A stretch of DNA of 64,000 bases. It comes from Pelagibius sp. CAU 1746. Its GTDB lineage: Bacteria; Pseudomonadota; Alphaproteobacteria; Kiloniellales; Kiloniellaceae. The stretch lies in NCBI RefSeq assembly GCF_039839785.1, contig NZ_JBDOQT010000001.1:2480001-2544000 (forward strand). The letters run 5' to 3'. Position numbers and translations under genes: made by a program. Below, in pieces: positions 56,393-64,000 of the stretch. Under the pieces are notes generated by a model, which saw nothing but the letters and a program-made list of their open reading frames with translations, was not told the DNA's origin and did no database searches. How positions within the stretch are numbered: the stretch's first letter is position 1; each line of letters opens with the position of its first letter.

Positions 56393-56830
56393 TCACATTC
56401 TGTGCTGCTTGTAGGTGATGCCGTTGGCCAACTGCAGTTCGCGGACGTACTGGACGATGTCCCTGATCTCGGTTTCGGAGATCTGCGGCTGCGGCGGCAT
56501 GTTGCCGAAGCGCCAGTGGTGCTGGCGTACCCCACGCTGCGCCGCCAGGAGAAAGGCGTCGTCGGAATGGTGCCCCGGATTGTAGATGTCGTGGACGAGG
56601 GGAGGTCCCTTGTCGCTGCCCGCTGCGTTGGCGCCGTGACAGGTGGCGCAGACCGCGTCGAAGGCGACTTTGCCCTCGGTTGCCCGGTCCGAGAGCTGCG
56701 GCACCGTCACGTCCGCCATCCGGCCGTCCGCCGTCGAACCTGGCTCAAAGGCCTGCCACAGCAGCACGCCCGCGCCCAGTCCGACGACGGTTAGAACCGC
56801 ATACTTCGCGATGTTGTCTGAAAGACTCAT
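56393..56830 (-). CDS. membrane-anchored monohaem cytochrome c
   Basis: A 145-aa protein with an uncleaved N-terminal helix (about 10-27) and a class I cytochrome c domain. Haem is bound by CATCH (about residues 61-65), and the sixth ligand is probably Met in GNMPPQPQISETEIRDIVQYVR. It faces the periplasm and moves electrons, perhaps for a redox or metal-oxidising partner. It lies between the AhpD-like gene and a small gene in the same direction. Confidence 0.92.
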   Translation of the reverse strand: MSLSDNIAKYAVLTVVGLGAGVLLWQAFEPGSTADGRMADVTVPQLSDRATEGKVAFDAVCATCHGANAAGSDKGPPLVHDIYNPGHHSDDAFLLAAQRGVRQHHWRFGNMPPQPQISETEIRDIVQYVRELQLANGITYKQHRM

Positions 56831-56842
56831 TGTATTCGACCC

Positions 56843-57094
56843 TCATGATCTCGTGGCGGCCGGGGCCGCGGCTGGAGTTTCGCAATCGCGCGCCACCAGT
56901 CGTGTCTCTCCGTCCGGGAGCCTGGCATTGATGGCGCCAATCGCGGCGCCGAGCGGCAACGGCGCGGTGCCGAGAACTGGCGCCAGCAGAACTTCCCAGG
57001 AAGAGGCGATGCCGGCTCCGGATCGCTCCGTTGGTTTGCCGCCGTTCGATCCATCCACCATATCCGGCGGTCTGGTCCGGCCTGTCTCAACCAT
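56843..57094 (-). CDS. small hypothetical protein
   Basis: An open frame of 83 codons between the YHS and cytochrome genes on the same strand. Its ATG overlaps the YHS stop codon and its stop is 12 bp before the cytochrome start, which suits an operon member. The product has no recognised domain; the middle is hydrophobic (EVLLAPVLGTAPLPLGAAIGAINARL) and could be one membrane helix. It may not be expressed. Confidence 0.45.
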   Translation of the reverse strand: MVETGRTRPPDMVDGSNGGKPTERSGAGIASSWEVLLAPVLGTAPLPLGAAIGAINARLPDGETRLVARDCETPAAAPAATRS

Positions 57095-57431
57095 CGGCGG
57101 CCCCCAGGCGCTTTACCTGCGGACCGGCTTCTGGAGCGAGGTGCAGATCGGGCGCCGCCTCGAAGCGTTCCCGGCATTCTCGCGAACAGAAATAGTAAAC
57201 CATGCCGCCATGTACCGAGGGCTTGGCCTGGTCGGGACGGACCGTCTTGCCGCAGACCGGATCCGTATCCGTCTCCGGCGGGACCCAGCGGACGGTGTCT
57301 TGCCCGGCTTGCGGGTTCTGCCGGCCGCTTGAGCGATGTTGTCTATGGCCCATGACGTGAGCGCCGCAGCCGATCCGCATCATCAGAAAAATCATGCCCG
57401 CCCATAGGGCGAAGTAGATCAGGGTTTCCAT
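57087..57431 (-). CDS. YHS-domain membrane protein
   Basis: A 114-aa protein with one N-terminal helix (IYFALWAGMIFLMMRIGCG) and a YHS domain (DPVCGKTVRPDQAKPSVHGGMVYYFCSRECRERFEAAP). The Cys and His of YHS domains bind metal such as copper or silver and are often joined to, or next to, copper ATPases. No such ATPase is in the window. It is coupled to the small gene that follows. Confidence 0.88.
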   Translation of the reverse strand: METLIYFALWAGMIFLMMRIGCGAHVMGHRQHRSSGRQNPQAGQDTVRWVPPETDTDPVCGKTVRPDQAKPSVHGGMVYYFCSRECRERFEAAPDLHLAPEAGPQVKRLGAADG

Positions 57432-57636
57432 AGTCTTGGCTTCTTCTGCGTGACTCCGGAAGGGTGCGGGGCACCTTTGCCGGGTTTCGTTGAGAAGATT
57501 CAGGACAGACCGAGGCGTGGCGCTCGCCTCGGAGGCGATGCGTTTACGGTCTAGACCACCGGATGCGGCCTACTGCGCTCAGGAGCGAAGTCCATGAGTG
57601 ATTGCTGAGCTGGCCGCTATGCGGCCGGCCGGCCGC

Positions 57637-58011
57637 TTACAGAAGGCCTTGGAGCTTTGGAGGGTGGCGGTGGGGAGAAATAGCCCGGCTGTCGCCGTGG
57701 GCGTTCGCCGAAACGCCGAGGCGCCCGGCGGCGAGAGCGTCTGCCGTCGGCGGTAAGGGGAGTAGGGCGTGGAAAGAACACTGTACGTGTTGCAGGCAAT
57801 GTTGCGGGACCGCGGCGCTGCTGCGTTCTGCCGGGTCGTCGGCGTGTATCAGCATCACGGCCATCGCCTTGCCGTCGGCCGGAACTGCCTCCGACGGGTC
57901 GACATGCCCGAGGAGCGCAAGCGTGACCGCCAGAAGGCAGGCGAAAACACCTAGGCGCAGGCGCCAGTGGGGGCGTCCTTTCAGGGTGCGGTTCTTGGCC
58001 GTCGCCATCAT
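57637..58011 (-). CDS. small secreted Cys/His protein
   Basis: A 124-aa protein with a basic start and one hydrophobic segment (LGVFACLLAVTLALLGHV), then a Cys/His region (PQHCLQHVQCSFHALLP) and a His-containing tail (ISPHRHPPKL). It looks like a small exported metal-related protein; I cannot name the family. It is the first leftward gene after the FNR-type box and is separated from the YHS gene by 205 bp with no recognised feature. Confidence 0.55.
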   Translation of the reverse strand: MMATAKNRTLKGRPHWRLRLGVFACLLAVTLALLGHVDPSEAVPADGKAMAVMLIHADDPAERSSAAVPQHCLQHVQCSFHALLPLPPTADALAAGRLGVSANAHGDSRAISPHRHPPKLQGLL

Positions 58012-58043
58012 GCCGAATAAACCTGCCTTGCGTACATTTGCTC

Positions 58044-58072
58044 TCTATCGGCTTGTGCTTTCTATCGGCTTG
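58044..58072. repeat. direct repeat TCTATCGGCTTG
   Basis: Two exact copies of a 12-bp sequence at 58044-58055 and 58061-58072, 17 bp apart, between the FNR-type box and the leftward gene. The second copy contains, on the minus strand, a GATAGA that could be a -10 element. Confidence 0.6.
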
Positions 58073-58086
58073 GCCGCCTGGCGACT

Positions 58087-58100
58087 TTGATCTGCGTCAA
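58087..58100. promoter_or_regulatory. FNR/NNR-type box
   Basis: TTGAT-CTGC-GTCAA matches the FNR/Dnr/Nnr family palindrome TTGAT-N4-ATCAA with one changed base. Its centre lies 82 bp from the leftward start codon at 58011 and about 30 bp from a possible minus-strand -10 (GATAGA, 58061-58066), close to a class II activator layout. It could also serve the rightward RNase operon. Control by low oxygen or nitric oxide is inferred. Confidence 0.55.
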
Positions 58101-58520
58101 GCCGGTCATGCCGATAGCCACTCCCTACCGGAAATTGGCCCGAGGCCGGACCGATTCAAGATGCGGAAGGCCATCCGGGGTCCTTGTCCTGGATCGCATT
58201 TCCCTGCTCGCAGCCTGCGCGCGGCGGCACAGTCACGGTGAGCATGAAGTTTTTGATAGACCTTCCAGCCGCTGTAAGGTCAAGGATAACCCGGCATCGT
58301 CGCCCGCAGTGGGACTTCGGCCTTTCTCCTGCGACAATCGCCGGGAGGATGCAGGCGCACTCGGCAGTGACGCCGAACAGGGGGAGGTCTTGCCGGTACC
58401 GTGAGCGGCGAGCAGTTCTTGGAGTGCGCAGTGATCGGCGAAACCGTGAACGGCGCCGACCGCCTCGGGCGACCGGGGTGGGGCGACCGGGGTGGGGAGA
58501 CCGGCAAGAGAGCAAGACGG
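58101..58520. other. leader region of the RNase / AMP phosphorylase operon
   Basis: About 420 bp without a supported gene. Near its end a 14-bp unit GGGCGACCGGGGTG occurs twice in tandem (58467-58494) with a partial third copy, 27 bp before the RNase start. Open frames here on both strands have Arg-rich text with no coding character. Confidence 0.5.
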
Positions 58521-59881
<1,361 letters not shown>

Positions 59882-59885
<4 letters not shown>

Positions 59886-61426
59886 CCGAGGGCCCCCTTC
59901 ATCATAGCAGCACCGATGGGCGAGGGGTCCACAGCCTGCGCGCCCGGCGGCTTGGCATCGATTCCCAATACGAAGCCATCGTCTACATGCGCAAGGATTG
60001 CCACGTCTGCCGCGCCGAGGGCTTCGCCGCCCATACCCGGATCCGTCTCACCAACGGCAAGCGTTCCATCATCGCGACGCTGCACCAGGTGATCGGCGGT
60101 CTGCTTGCGCACGATGAGGCCGGCCTGTCGGAATCCGCCTGGCACCGCCTTGGACTTAGCGACGGCGCCACCATTGCCGTAAGCCACCCGGACCCGCTGG
60201 AGTCCCTCAGTAAGGTGCGCGGCAAGGTCTACGGCCGGGAGCTTGACGGCGCCGCGCTGAACGACATCATCACCGACGTGGTCGGCGGCCGCTATTCGGA
60301 CATCCACCTGTCCTCCTTCATCACCGCCTGTTCGGCCCGGCCGTTGGATCTGGCCGAGATGATCGCCTTGACCCGTGCCATGACCGAGGCGGGCGACAAG
60401 CTGACCTGGCCGCAGCGGCCGGTGGTCGACAAACACTGCGTCGGCGGTCTGCCGGGCAATCGTACAACCCCCATTGTGGTGGCTCTCGCCGCTGCCTGCG
60501 GCCTGACCATGCCGAAGACATCCTCGCGGGCCATCACCTCGCCGGCTGGCACCGCCGACGCCATGGAGACCCTGGCGCCCGTCGACCTCGACATCCCGGC
60601 CATGCGCCGGGTGGTGGAACGGGAAGGCGGCTGCGTGATTTGGGGCGGCGCGGTGCGCCTGAGCCCAGCAGACGACACCTTGATCCGCGTCGAGCGGGCG
60701 CTCGAGTTGGACAGCGAGGGGCAGCTTGTCGCCTCCGTGCTCTCGAAGAAGATCGCCGCGGGCTCCACCCACCTGGTGCTCGATGTGCCGACGGGCCCCA
60801 CCGCCAAGGTGCGCAGCGCCGCGGATGCCTCGCGGCTGTCGCAAAGCCTGAGCGCCGTGGCCCACGACTTCGGCTTGGAGGCGCGAATCCTCATCACCGA
60901 CGGGCGCCAGCCGGTGGGACGCGGCATCGGCCCGGCGCTGGAGGCCCGTGACGTGCTGGCGGTGCTGCAGGGGCAGGCCGACGCCCCTGGAGACCTGCGC
61001 GAAAAGTCTCTGGCGCTGGCGGGCGTGCTGCTCGAAGTCGGCGGTGCCGCCGCCCAGGGCGCCGGTGCGGAAATGGCGCAGAGCACCTTGGAGTCAGGCG
61101 CGGCCTGGGCCAAGTTCCAGCGCATCTGCGAAGCCCAGGGCGGGATGCGGGAGCCGCCGAGAGCCCGCCATCGGCAGCCGGTCGGGGCGGCCCGTTCGGG
61201 CCGTGTGCTATCGATCGACAACCGTCGACTTGCGAAGGTCGCCAAGCTCGCCGGCGCGCCGGACGCCAAGGCCGCCGGAGTGGAGTTGCATGTCCGCCTC
61301 GGGTCCGAGGTGGAACCGGGCTCGCCGCTCTATACCGTCCATGCCGAGGCGCCGGGCGAACTCGCCTATAGCCTGGACTATGTGGCGGCCAGCCCAGACA
61401 TCATCGCCGTCGCCGAGGCCACCTGA
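59882..61426 (+). CDS. AMP/thymidine phosphorylase family enzyme
   Basis: A 514-aa nucleoside or nucleotide phosphorylase. The N-terminal 85 residues form the extra domain found in archaeal AMP phosphorylase and not in classical DeoA. The glycosyltransferase core has RPLDLAEMIALTRAM, VDKHCVGGLPGNRTTPIVVALAAA (phosphate site) and SSRAITSPAGTADAMETL. The C-terminal domain is GRVLSIDNRRLAKVAKLAG and VRLGSEVEPGSPLYTVHAE. It most likely cleaves NMPs to base and ribose-1,5-bisphosphate; thymidine activity cannot be excluded. Starts inside the RNase stop (ATGA) and ends on the PRPP synthetase start. Confidence 0.88.
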
Positions 61427-62310
61427 TGGAGCCGTTGCTCGTTGCCCTCGACGAGGAAGATCCTCTGGCTTCACCGTTGGCGGCCGCATTGGGCGCAGAG
61501 CGCGCGCAAATGAACCGCAGGAGCTTTCCCGACGGCGAAAGCTATCTGCGCTATGACAGCTCGCCGGCGGGGCGCAGCGTGATTCTCCTTTGCTCCCTCG
61601 ACCGGCCGGACAGCAAGTTCCTGCCGCTGGCCTTCGCCGCGGCGACGGCGCGCGAGCTGGGCGCCACCTCGGTGGGGCTCGTCGCTCCCTACCTCGCCTA
61701 TATGCGCCAAGACCGCCGCTTCCAGCCCGGCGAAGCGGTGACCTCCACCTGTTTCGCCGGCCTGGTGAGCCGGGAAGTCGACTGGCTGGTCACCGTGGAT
61801 CCCCACCTGCACCGCCATCATTCTCTGGCGGAAATCTACAGCGTGCCGGCGGTCACCCTGCACGCCGCTCCGCTGCTCGCGGCGTGGATCCGCGACAATG
61901 TCGAGCGGCCACTGCTGATCGGTCCGGACAGTGAGAGTGCGCAGTGGGTGTCGGCGGTTGCCGGGGCCGCTCCGCACGTGGTGTTGGAGAAGGTTCGCCA
62001 CGGCGACCGCGACGTCGAGATCTCGATCCCGCACGTCGAGCGCTGGAGCGGTTACACCCCGGTACTGGTCGACGACATCGTCTCGAGCGGGCGGACCCTG
62101 ATCGAAACGCTCGGGCACCTCCGGCGGGCCGGGCTGGCGCCGGCGGTCTGCGTCGCGGTGCACGGTATTTTCGCGGGCGCTGCCTACAGGGAACTGCTCG
62201 CCGCAGGCGCCAGCCGGGTCGTGACGACCAACACGCTATGCCATGAGAGTAATGAAATAGATGTGGTGCCGCTCCTGGCGGAAGGGGTCCGCCGGCTGGA
62301 TGCGGGCTAG
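61426..62310 (+). CDS. ribose-phosphate pyrophosphokinase homologue
   Basis: A 294-aa PRPP synthetase family protein. Motifs: RRSFPDGESYLRY, LVAPYLAYMRQDRRFQPGEAVTS (ATP and flexible loop), VTVDPHLHRHHSL (metal site) and the PRPP loop VLVDDIVSSGRTLIETL. It is shorter than housekeeping Prs and lacks its usual catalytic KR loop text, so it is probably a second, divergent paralogue. It may make PRPP from ribose-5-phosphate or act on the ribose-1,5-bisphosphate arm. Its ATG overlaps the phosphorylase stop by one base, which closes a three-gene operon. Confidence 0.88.
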   Translation: MEPLLVALDEEDPLASPLAAALGAERAQMNRRSFPDGESYLRYDSSPAGRSVILLCSLDRPDSKFLPLAFAAATARELGATSVGLVAPYLAYMRQDRRFQPGEAVTSTCFAGLVSREVDWLVTVDPHLHRHHSLAEIYSVPAVTLHAAPLLAAWIRDNVERPLLIGPDSESAQWVSAVAGAAPHVVLEKVRHGDRDVEISIPHVERWSGYTPVLVDDIVSSGRTLIETLGHLRRAGLAPAVCVAVHGIFAGAAYRELLAAGASRVVTTNTLCHESNEIDVVPLLAEGVRRLDAG

Positions 62311-62423
62311 GCGCGGTCTGCCGCGGTCCGCGCGGGACAGGCCGCCGAAAAACGGGCCATGGCGGGCAATTCTTCCCTGGGCCATTCGATTTTTGTCGTG
62401 AAGACAATAACTTAAGGGGGGGA

Positions 62424-62451
62424 TGGCTGGGGGACCTGGATTCGAACCAGG
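62424..62451 (-). pseudogene. 3' end of a tRNA-Gln-like gene, probable attachment-site scar
   Basis: On the minus strand one reads the T arm CCTGG-TTCGAAT-CCAGG, the 3' acceptor strand TCCCCCA, discriminator G and CCA. This matches the 3' end of bacterial tRNA-Gln, whose discriminator is G. The 5' acceptor strand (TGGGGGA), D arm and anticodon arm are missing in the 90 bases upstream, so it is not a working tRNA. Such 3' fragments are left where tyrosine-integrase elements insert into tRNA genes. Confidence 0.75.
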
Positions 62452-63209
62452 ATTAACCATAACTATCTGATTTCGCAGCCATTTTGGCGAGCGCCGGAAG
62501 CCAATGTGTCACACCGTTGTGGCACAGTCCAGTGCCTTTGCCGCAAATGCGATCGTTCCGCGGAATCGCCGATCGAGGGCGCAGGTGCCGGGGTGTGCGG
62601 CCCGTTCCCGGAAAGGCGGAGTCCACGGCCGGAGTGCCAGGCGGGGAGGTGCGCACCTCGCATTGATCGAGCTGGGTCATTCGCGGCGGTTCCCTCCGGG
62701 CAGTGCTCTGCCTCCGATTGTACCTACGAGCGCCTGGTCGGCAGTGACTTCCGCTGAGGGGTGGAGAGTCGACATCACCTCCGGCCGTTGGCGACTTCCG
62801 TCTTTGACCCAAGGCGGAAATTCATTTGCGGGTGGCCTGCCAGAAGGGTGGGCGAAGACTGCCTCTAGATCACGCAGTTCTCCGACAAAAATCTTGTTGA
62901 GGAATAGGTCGGAGGATCTGACTTCAGATACCCGAAAGAATTCCAATGGCTCAAACCACCAAGTGGAAGTTGCAGGAAAGTGGTTTGGTTGAAGAACCTT
63001 TGCCGGTGCCTGTCAAGCTCCCGTTCATGATTACGGCATGCAGTTCACCGTCAGAGAGCTATCACGAGGACCCGCGCTGAGTAGATTCCGAGGCTATGTC
63101 AGTGGTTCGTCGCCTCATAGCCTGCGACGAATGGTGACGACCCTGTCGGCTCGCGGGAAGTGTTCCCCGGTAGACCTAAAGGGATACCCGTTGCCAGCGG
63201 AGAACTACC
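62452..63209. other. gene-poor region beside the tRNA fragment
   Basis: About 760 bp without a gene I can support. Open frames exist on both strands; one on the minus strand (62677-62946) has somewhat protein-like text (MEFFRVSEVRSSDLFLNKIF) but no clear start site or family. A hairpin CGTCGC-N10-GCGACG occurs near 63109-63130. The mix of short, broken frames fits decayed accessory DNA. Confidence 0.4.
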
Positions 63210-63368
63210 ATGTCCCTCGGGACCATCCTGATCGTCATCCTGCTGCTCATGCTTTTGGGTGTCCTGCCCACATGGTCGCATAGCGCCAACTGGGGATACC
63301 TGCCGAGCGGCGGGATCGGCCTGTTACTCGTTGTGTTCGTCGTCTTGGTGTTGGTTGGGCGAATCTAG
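63210..63368 (+). CDS. DUF3309 small membrane protein
   Basis: A 52-aa protein: MSLGTILIVILLLMLLGVLP, then TWSHSANWGYLPSGGIGLLLVVFVVLVLVGRI. Two short membrane helices flank the conserved segment TWSHSANWGYLPSGG, which is the signature of DUF3309. These proteins are widespread in Proteobacteria, often near stress genes; function unknown. The ribosome site GGAG lies 7 bp before the ATG. Confidence 0.9.
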   Translation: MSLGTILIVILLLMLLGVLPTWSHSANWGYLPSGGIGLLLVVFVVLVLVGRI

Positions 63369-63835
63369 CGGACCGTGGCGCTTGCCTGCGAGTACGTACG
63401 GCATTGCTGACTGGCCGCCGCTGTCGGCGAGCCGCTGTCGAGTTACGGCCGGCAGAGAATCCTCGAACCCTCGACCAGGCAGCGAGTGATAATCGCCGGC
63501 ATGAAACATCGAAAGCGCAGACCATGACGCTGACCAGGAAGTACGGGTTCGCGGCGGTGCCGGATGTCCACCAGGCGAGGGAAAGCACCATTGGACTGAC
63601 ACGCTACCTGACCGTCCTCATGGAAATGCATAGCGGCCGACGGTCGCCTAGGGTGGACTTGGCTTGTGCGAACGATTGGCCCGTTCCGGACCTGGTCACG
63701 CGGTGACGCGACGGAACAGCAAAGAAACCTTGTGAGTGTTTTCCGATGCTGTCCGGGAACACAGGCAAGGACTATTTTTGCTCCAGTTGATCTTTAAGAC
63801 AACGAACAATCATGCTTAGCAGAAGGGGAAACTCA
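63369..63835. other. intergenic region with no supported gene
   Basis: About 470 bp. Short open frames on both strands lack recognisable domains or good starts. The last 100 bp become AT-rich and probably hold the promoter of the lipoprotein gene at the window edge. Confidence 0.4.
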
Positions 63836-64000
63836 ATGCTTACATACAAAATCCTCTCGTGTCTCACTGCTGCCCTGCTCGTCGGCGCCTGTTCCGATCT
63901 CGGACCAAGCTTCGTCGTCGGCGGCGATCAGGATAGGGCCAGGGCGCTTGCGCCGGTGGCCGATCCCTTTCAGCAGGCGCTGGTCGACGGCTATACGAAG
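63836..64000 (+). CDS. lipoprotein, 3' end beyond the window
   Basis: The first 55 codons of a gene cut by the window edge. It starts with a lipoprotein signal (MLTYKILSCLTAALLVGAC, lipidated Cys at residue 19), followed by SDLGPSFVVGGDQDRARALAPVADPFQQALVDGYTK. The segment PFQQALVDGY resembles the start of OmpA-family lipoproteins of alphaproteobacteria, but the diagnostic domain is not in view. AGAAGGGGAA lies 5 bp before the ATG. An in-frame ATG at 63812 lies upstream of that site. Confidence 0.75.
   Translation, partial: MLTYKILSCLTAALLVGACSDLGPSFVVGGDQDRARALAPVADPFQQALVDGYTK

Noticed and set aside
56643-57332. 229-codon plus-strand open frame opposite the cytochrome and YHS genes
   Set aside because: It overlaps two clear minus-strand genes and has no recognisable motif.
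62311-62332. Terminator after the PRPP synthetase gene (GCGCGG / CCGCGC)
   Set aside because: Only a 6-bp stem and no T run follow, so the sequence does not support a terminator.
62424-62500. Complete tRNA gene
   Set aside because: Only the T arm and 3' acceptor strand are present; the 5' half and anticodon arm cannot be found upstream.
62677-62946. 89-codon minus-strand open frame beside the tRNA fragment
   Set aside because: The text is partly protein-like but there is no family, clear start or partner gene; it may be a decayed gene.

Overview
The window looks like one chromosomal stretch of a GC-rich alphaproteobacterium. Its Tad/Cpa pilus genes are of alphaproteobacterial type, its intergenic palindromic repeats are of the families common in Rhodospirillales and Rhizobiales, it has sites resembling CtrA boxes, and it carries a form I carbon monoxide dehydrogenase (CODH) cluster. 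A Rhodospirillales-like marine or soil chemoheterotroph is my inference; there is no rRNA gene or other phylogenetic marker to prove it.

Region 1 (1-4.8 kb): a CHASE2 sensor kinase, a FecR-domain protein and an OmpA-type lipoprotein form a tight envelope-sensing trio. Convergent to it is a trypsin-like lipoprotein of visibly lower GC. Region 2 (5.0-16.1 kb): a complete cox cluster in the order C-M-S-L-D-E-F-G. CoxL has the form I signature AYRCSFR, so this organism probably oxidises CO aerobically. A CoxC-like MHYT-LytTR regulator sits upstream, and three direct TTCGTGC repeats with 20-21 bp spacing lie in front of coxM. A secreted protein and two tandem paralogous membrane proteins of 183 aa follow coxG and are not standard cox genes.

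Region 3 (16.3-23.5 kb): an XRE-cupin regulator, then a TPP riboswitch and thiD-thiO-thiS-thiG-thiE-thiY-tenA-thiX. This covers thiazole synthesis, pyrimidine salvage and coupling. No ABC ATPase (thiZ), thiC or thiF/thiI is in the window. Region 4 (24.1-29.1 kb): a REC-PAS-ATPase signalling protein, a SARP/BTAD regulator with a TPR-like C-terminal region, and a PAP2/Aur1-like phosphatase.

Region 5 (29.7-42.6 kb): a full tight-adherence pilus locus (flp, cpaB, cpaC, a mini CpaD-like lipoprotein, cpaE, cpaF, tadB, tadC, a TPR-LytR_C lipoprotein, tadD, cpaA, tadE, a tadG-like gene and a small unknown gene). Region 6 (43.2-51.4 kb): a 2435-aa RTX-like secreted protein with three almost identical 918-bp repeats, ended by a strong terminator, then a Gly/Asn/Ala repeat protein on the other strand. 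CtrA-like TTAACCAT sites precede flp, the giant protein and the kinase at 51.9 kb, suggesting a shared surface-attachment programme.

Region 7 (51.9-58.0 kb): a CHASE4-like sensor kinase, then a leftward metal/redox gene group (Met-rich periplasmic protein, ICMT-like membrane methyltransferase, DUF2933 protein, AhpD-like protein, cytochrome c, YHS protein and small secreted proteins). Region 8 (58.1-62.3 kb): an FNR/NNR-type box separates that group from a rightward operon for a beta-CASP RNase, an AMP/thymidine phosphorylase and a PRPP synthetase homologue, which together could turn RNA into sugar phosphates under low oxygen. Region 9 (62.4-64 kb): a tRNA-Gln-like 3' fragment (a probable attachment-site scar), gene-poor sequence, a 52-aa DUF3309 protein and the start of a lipoprotein gene cut by the window edge.
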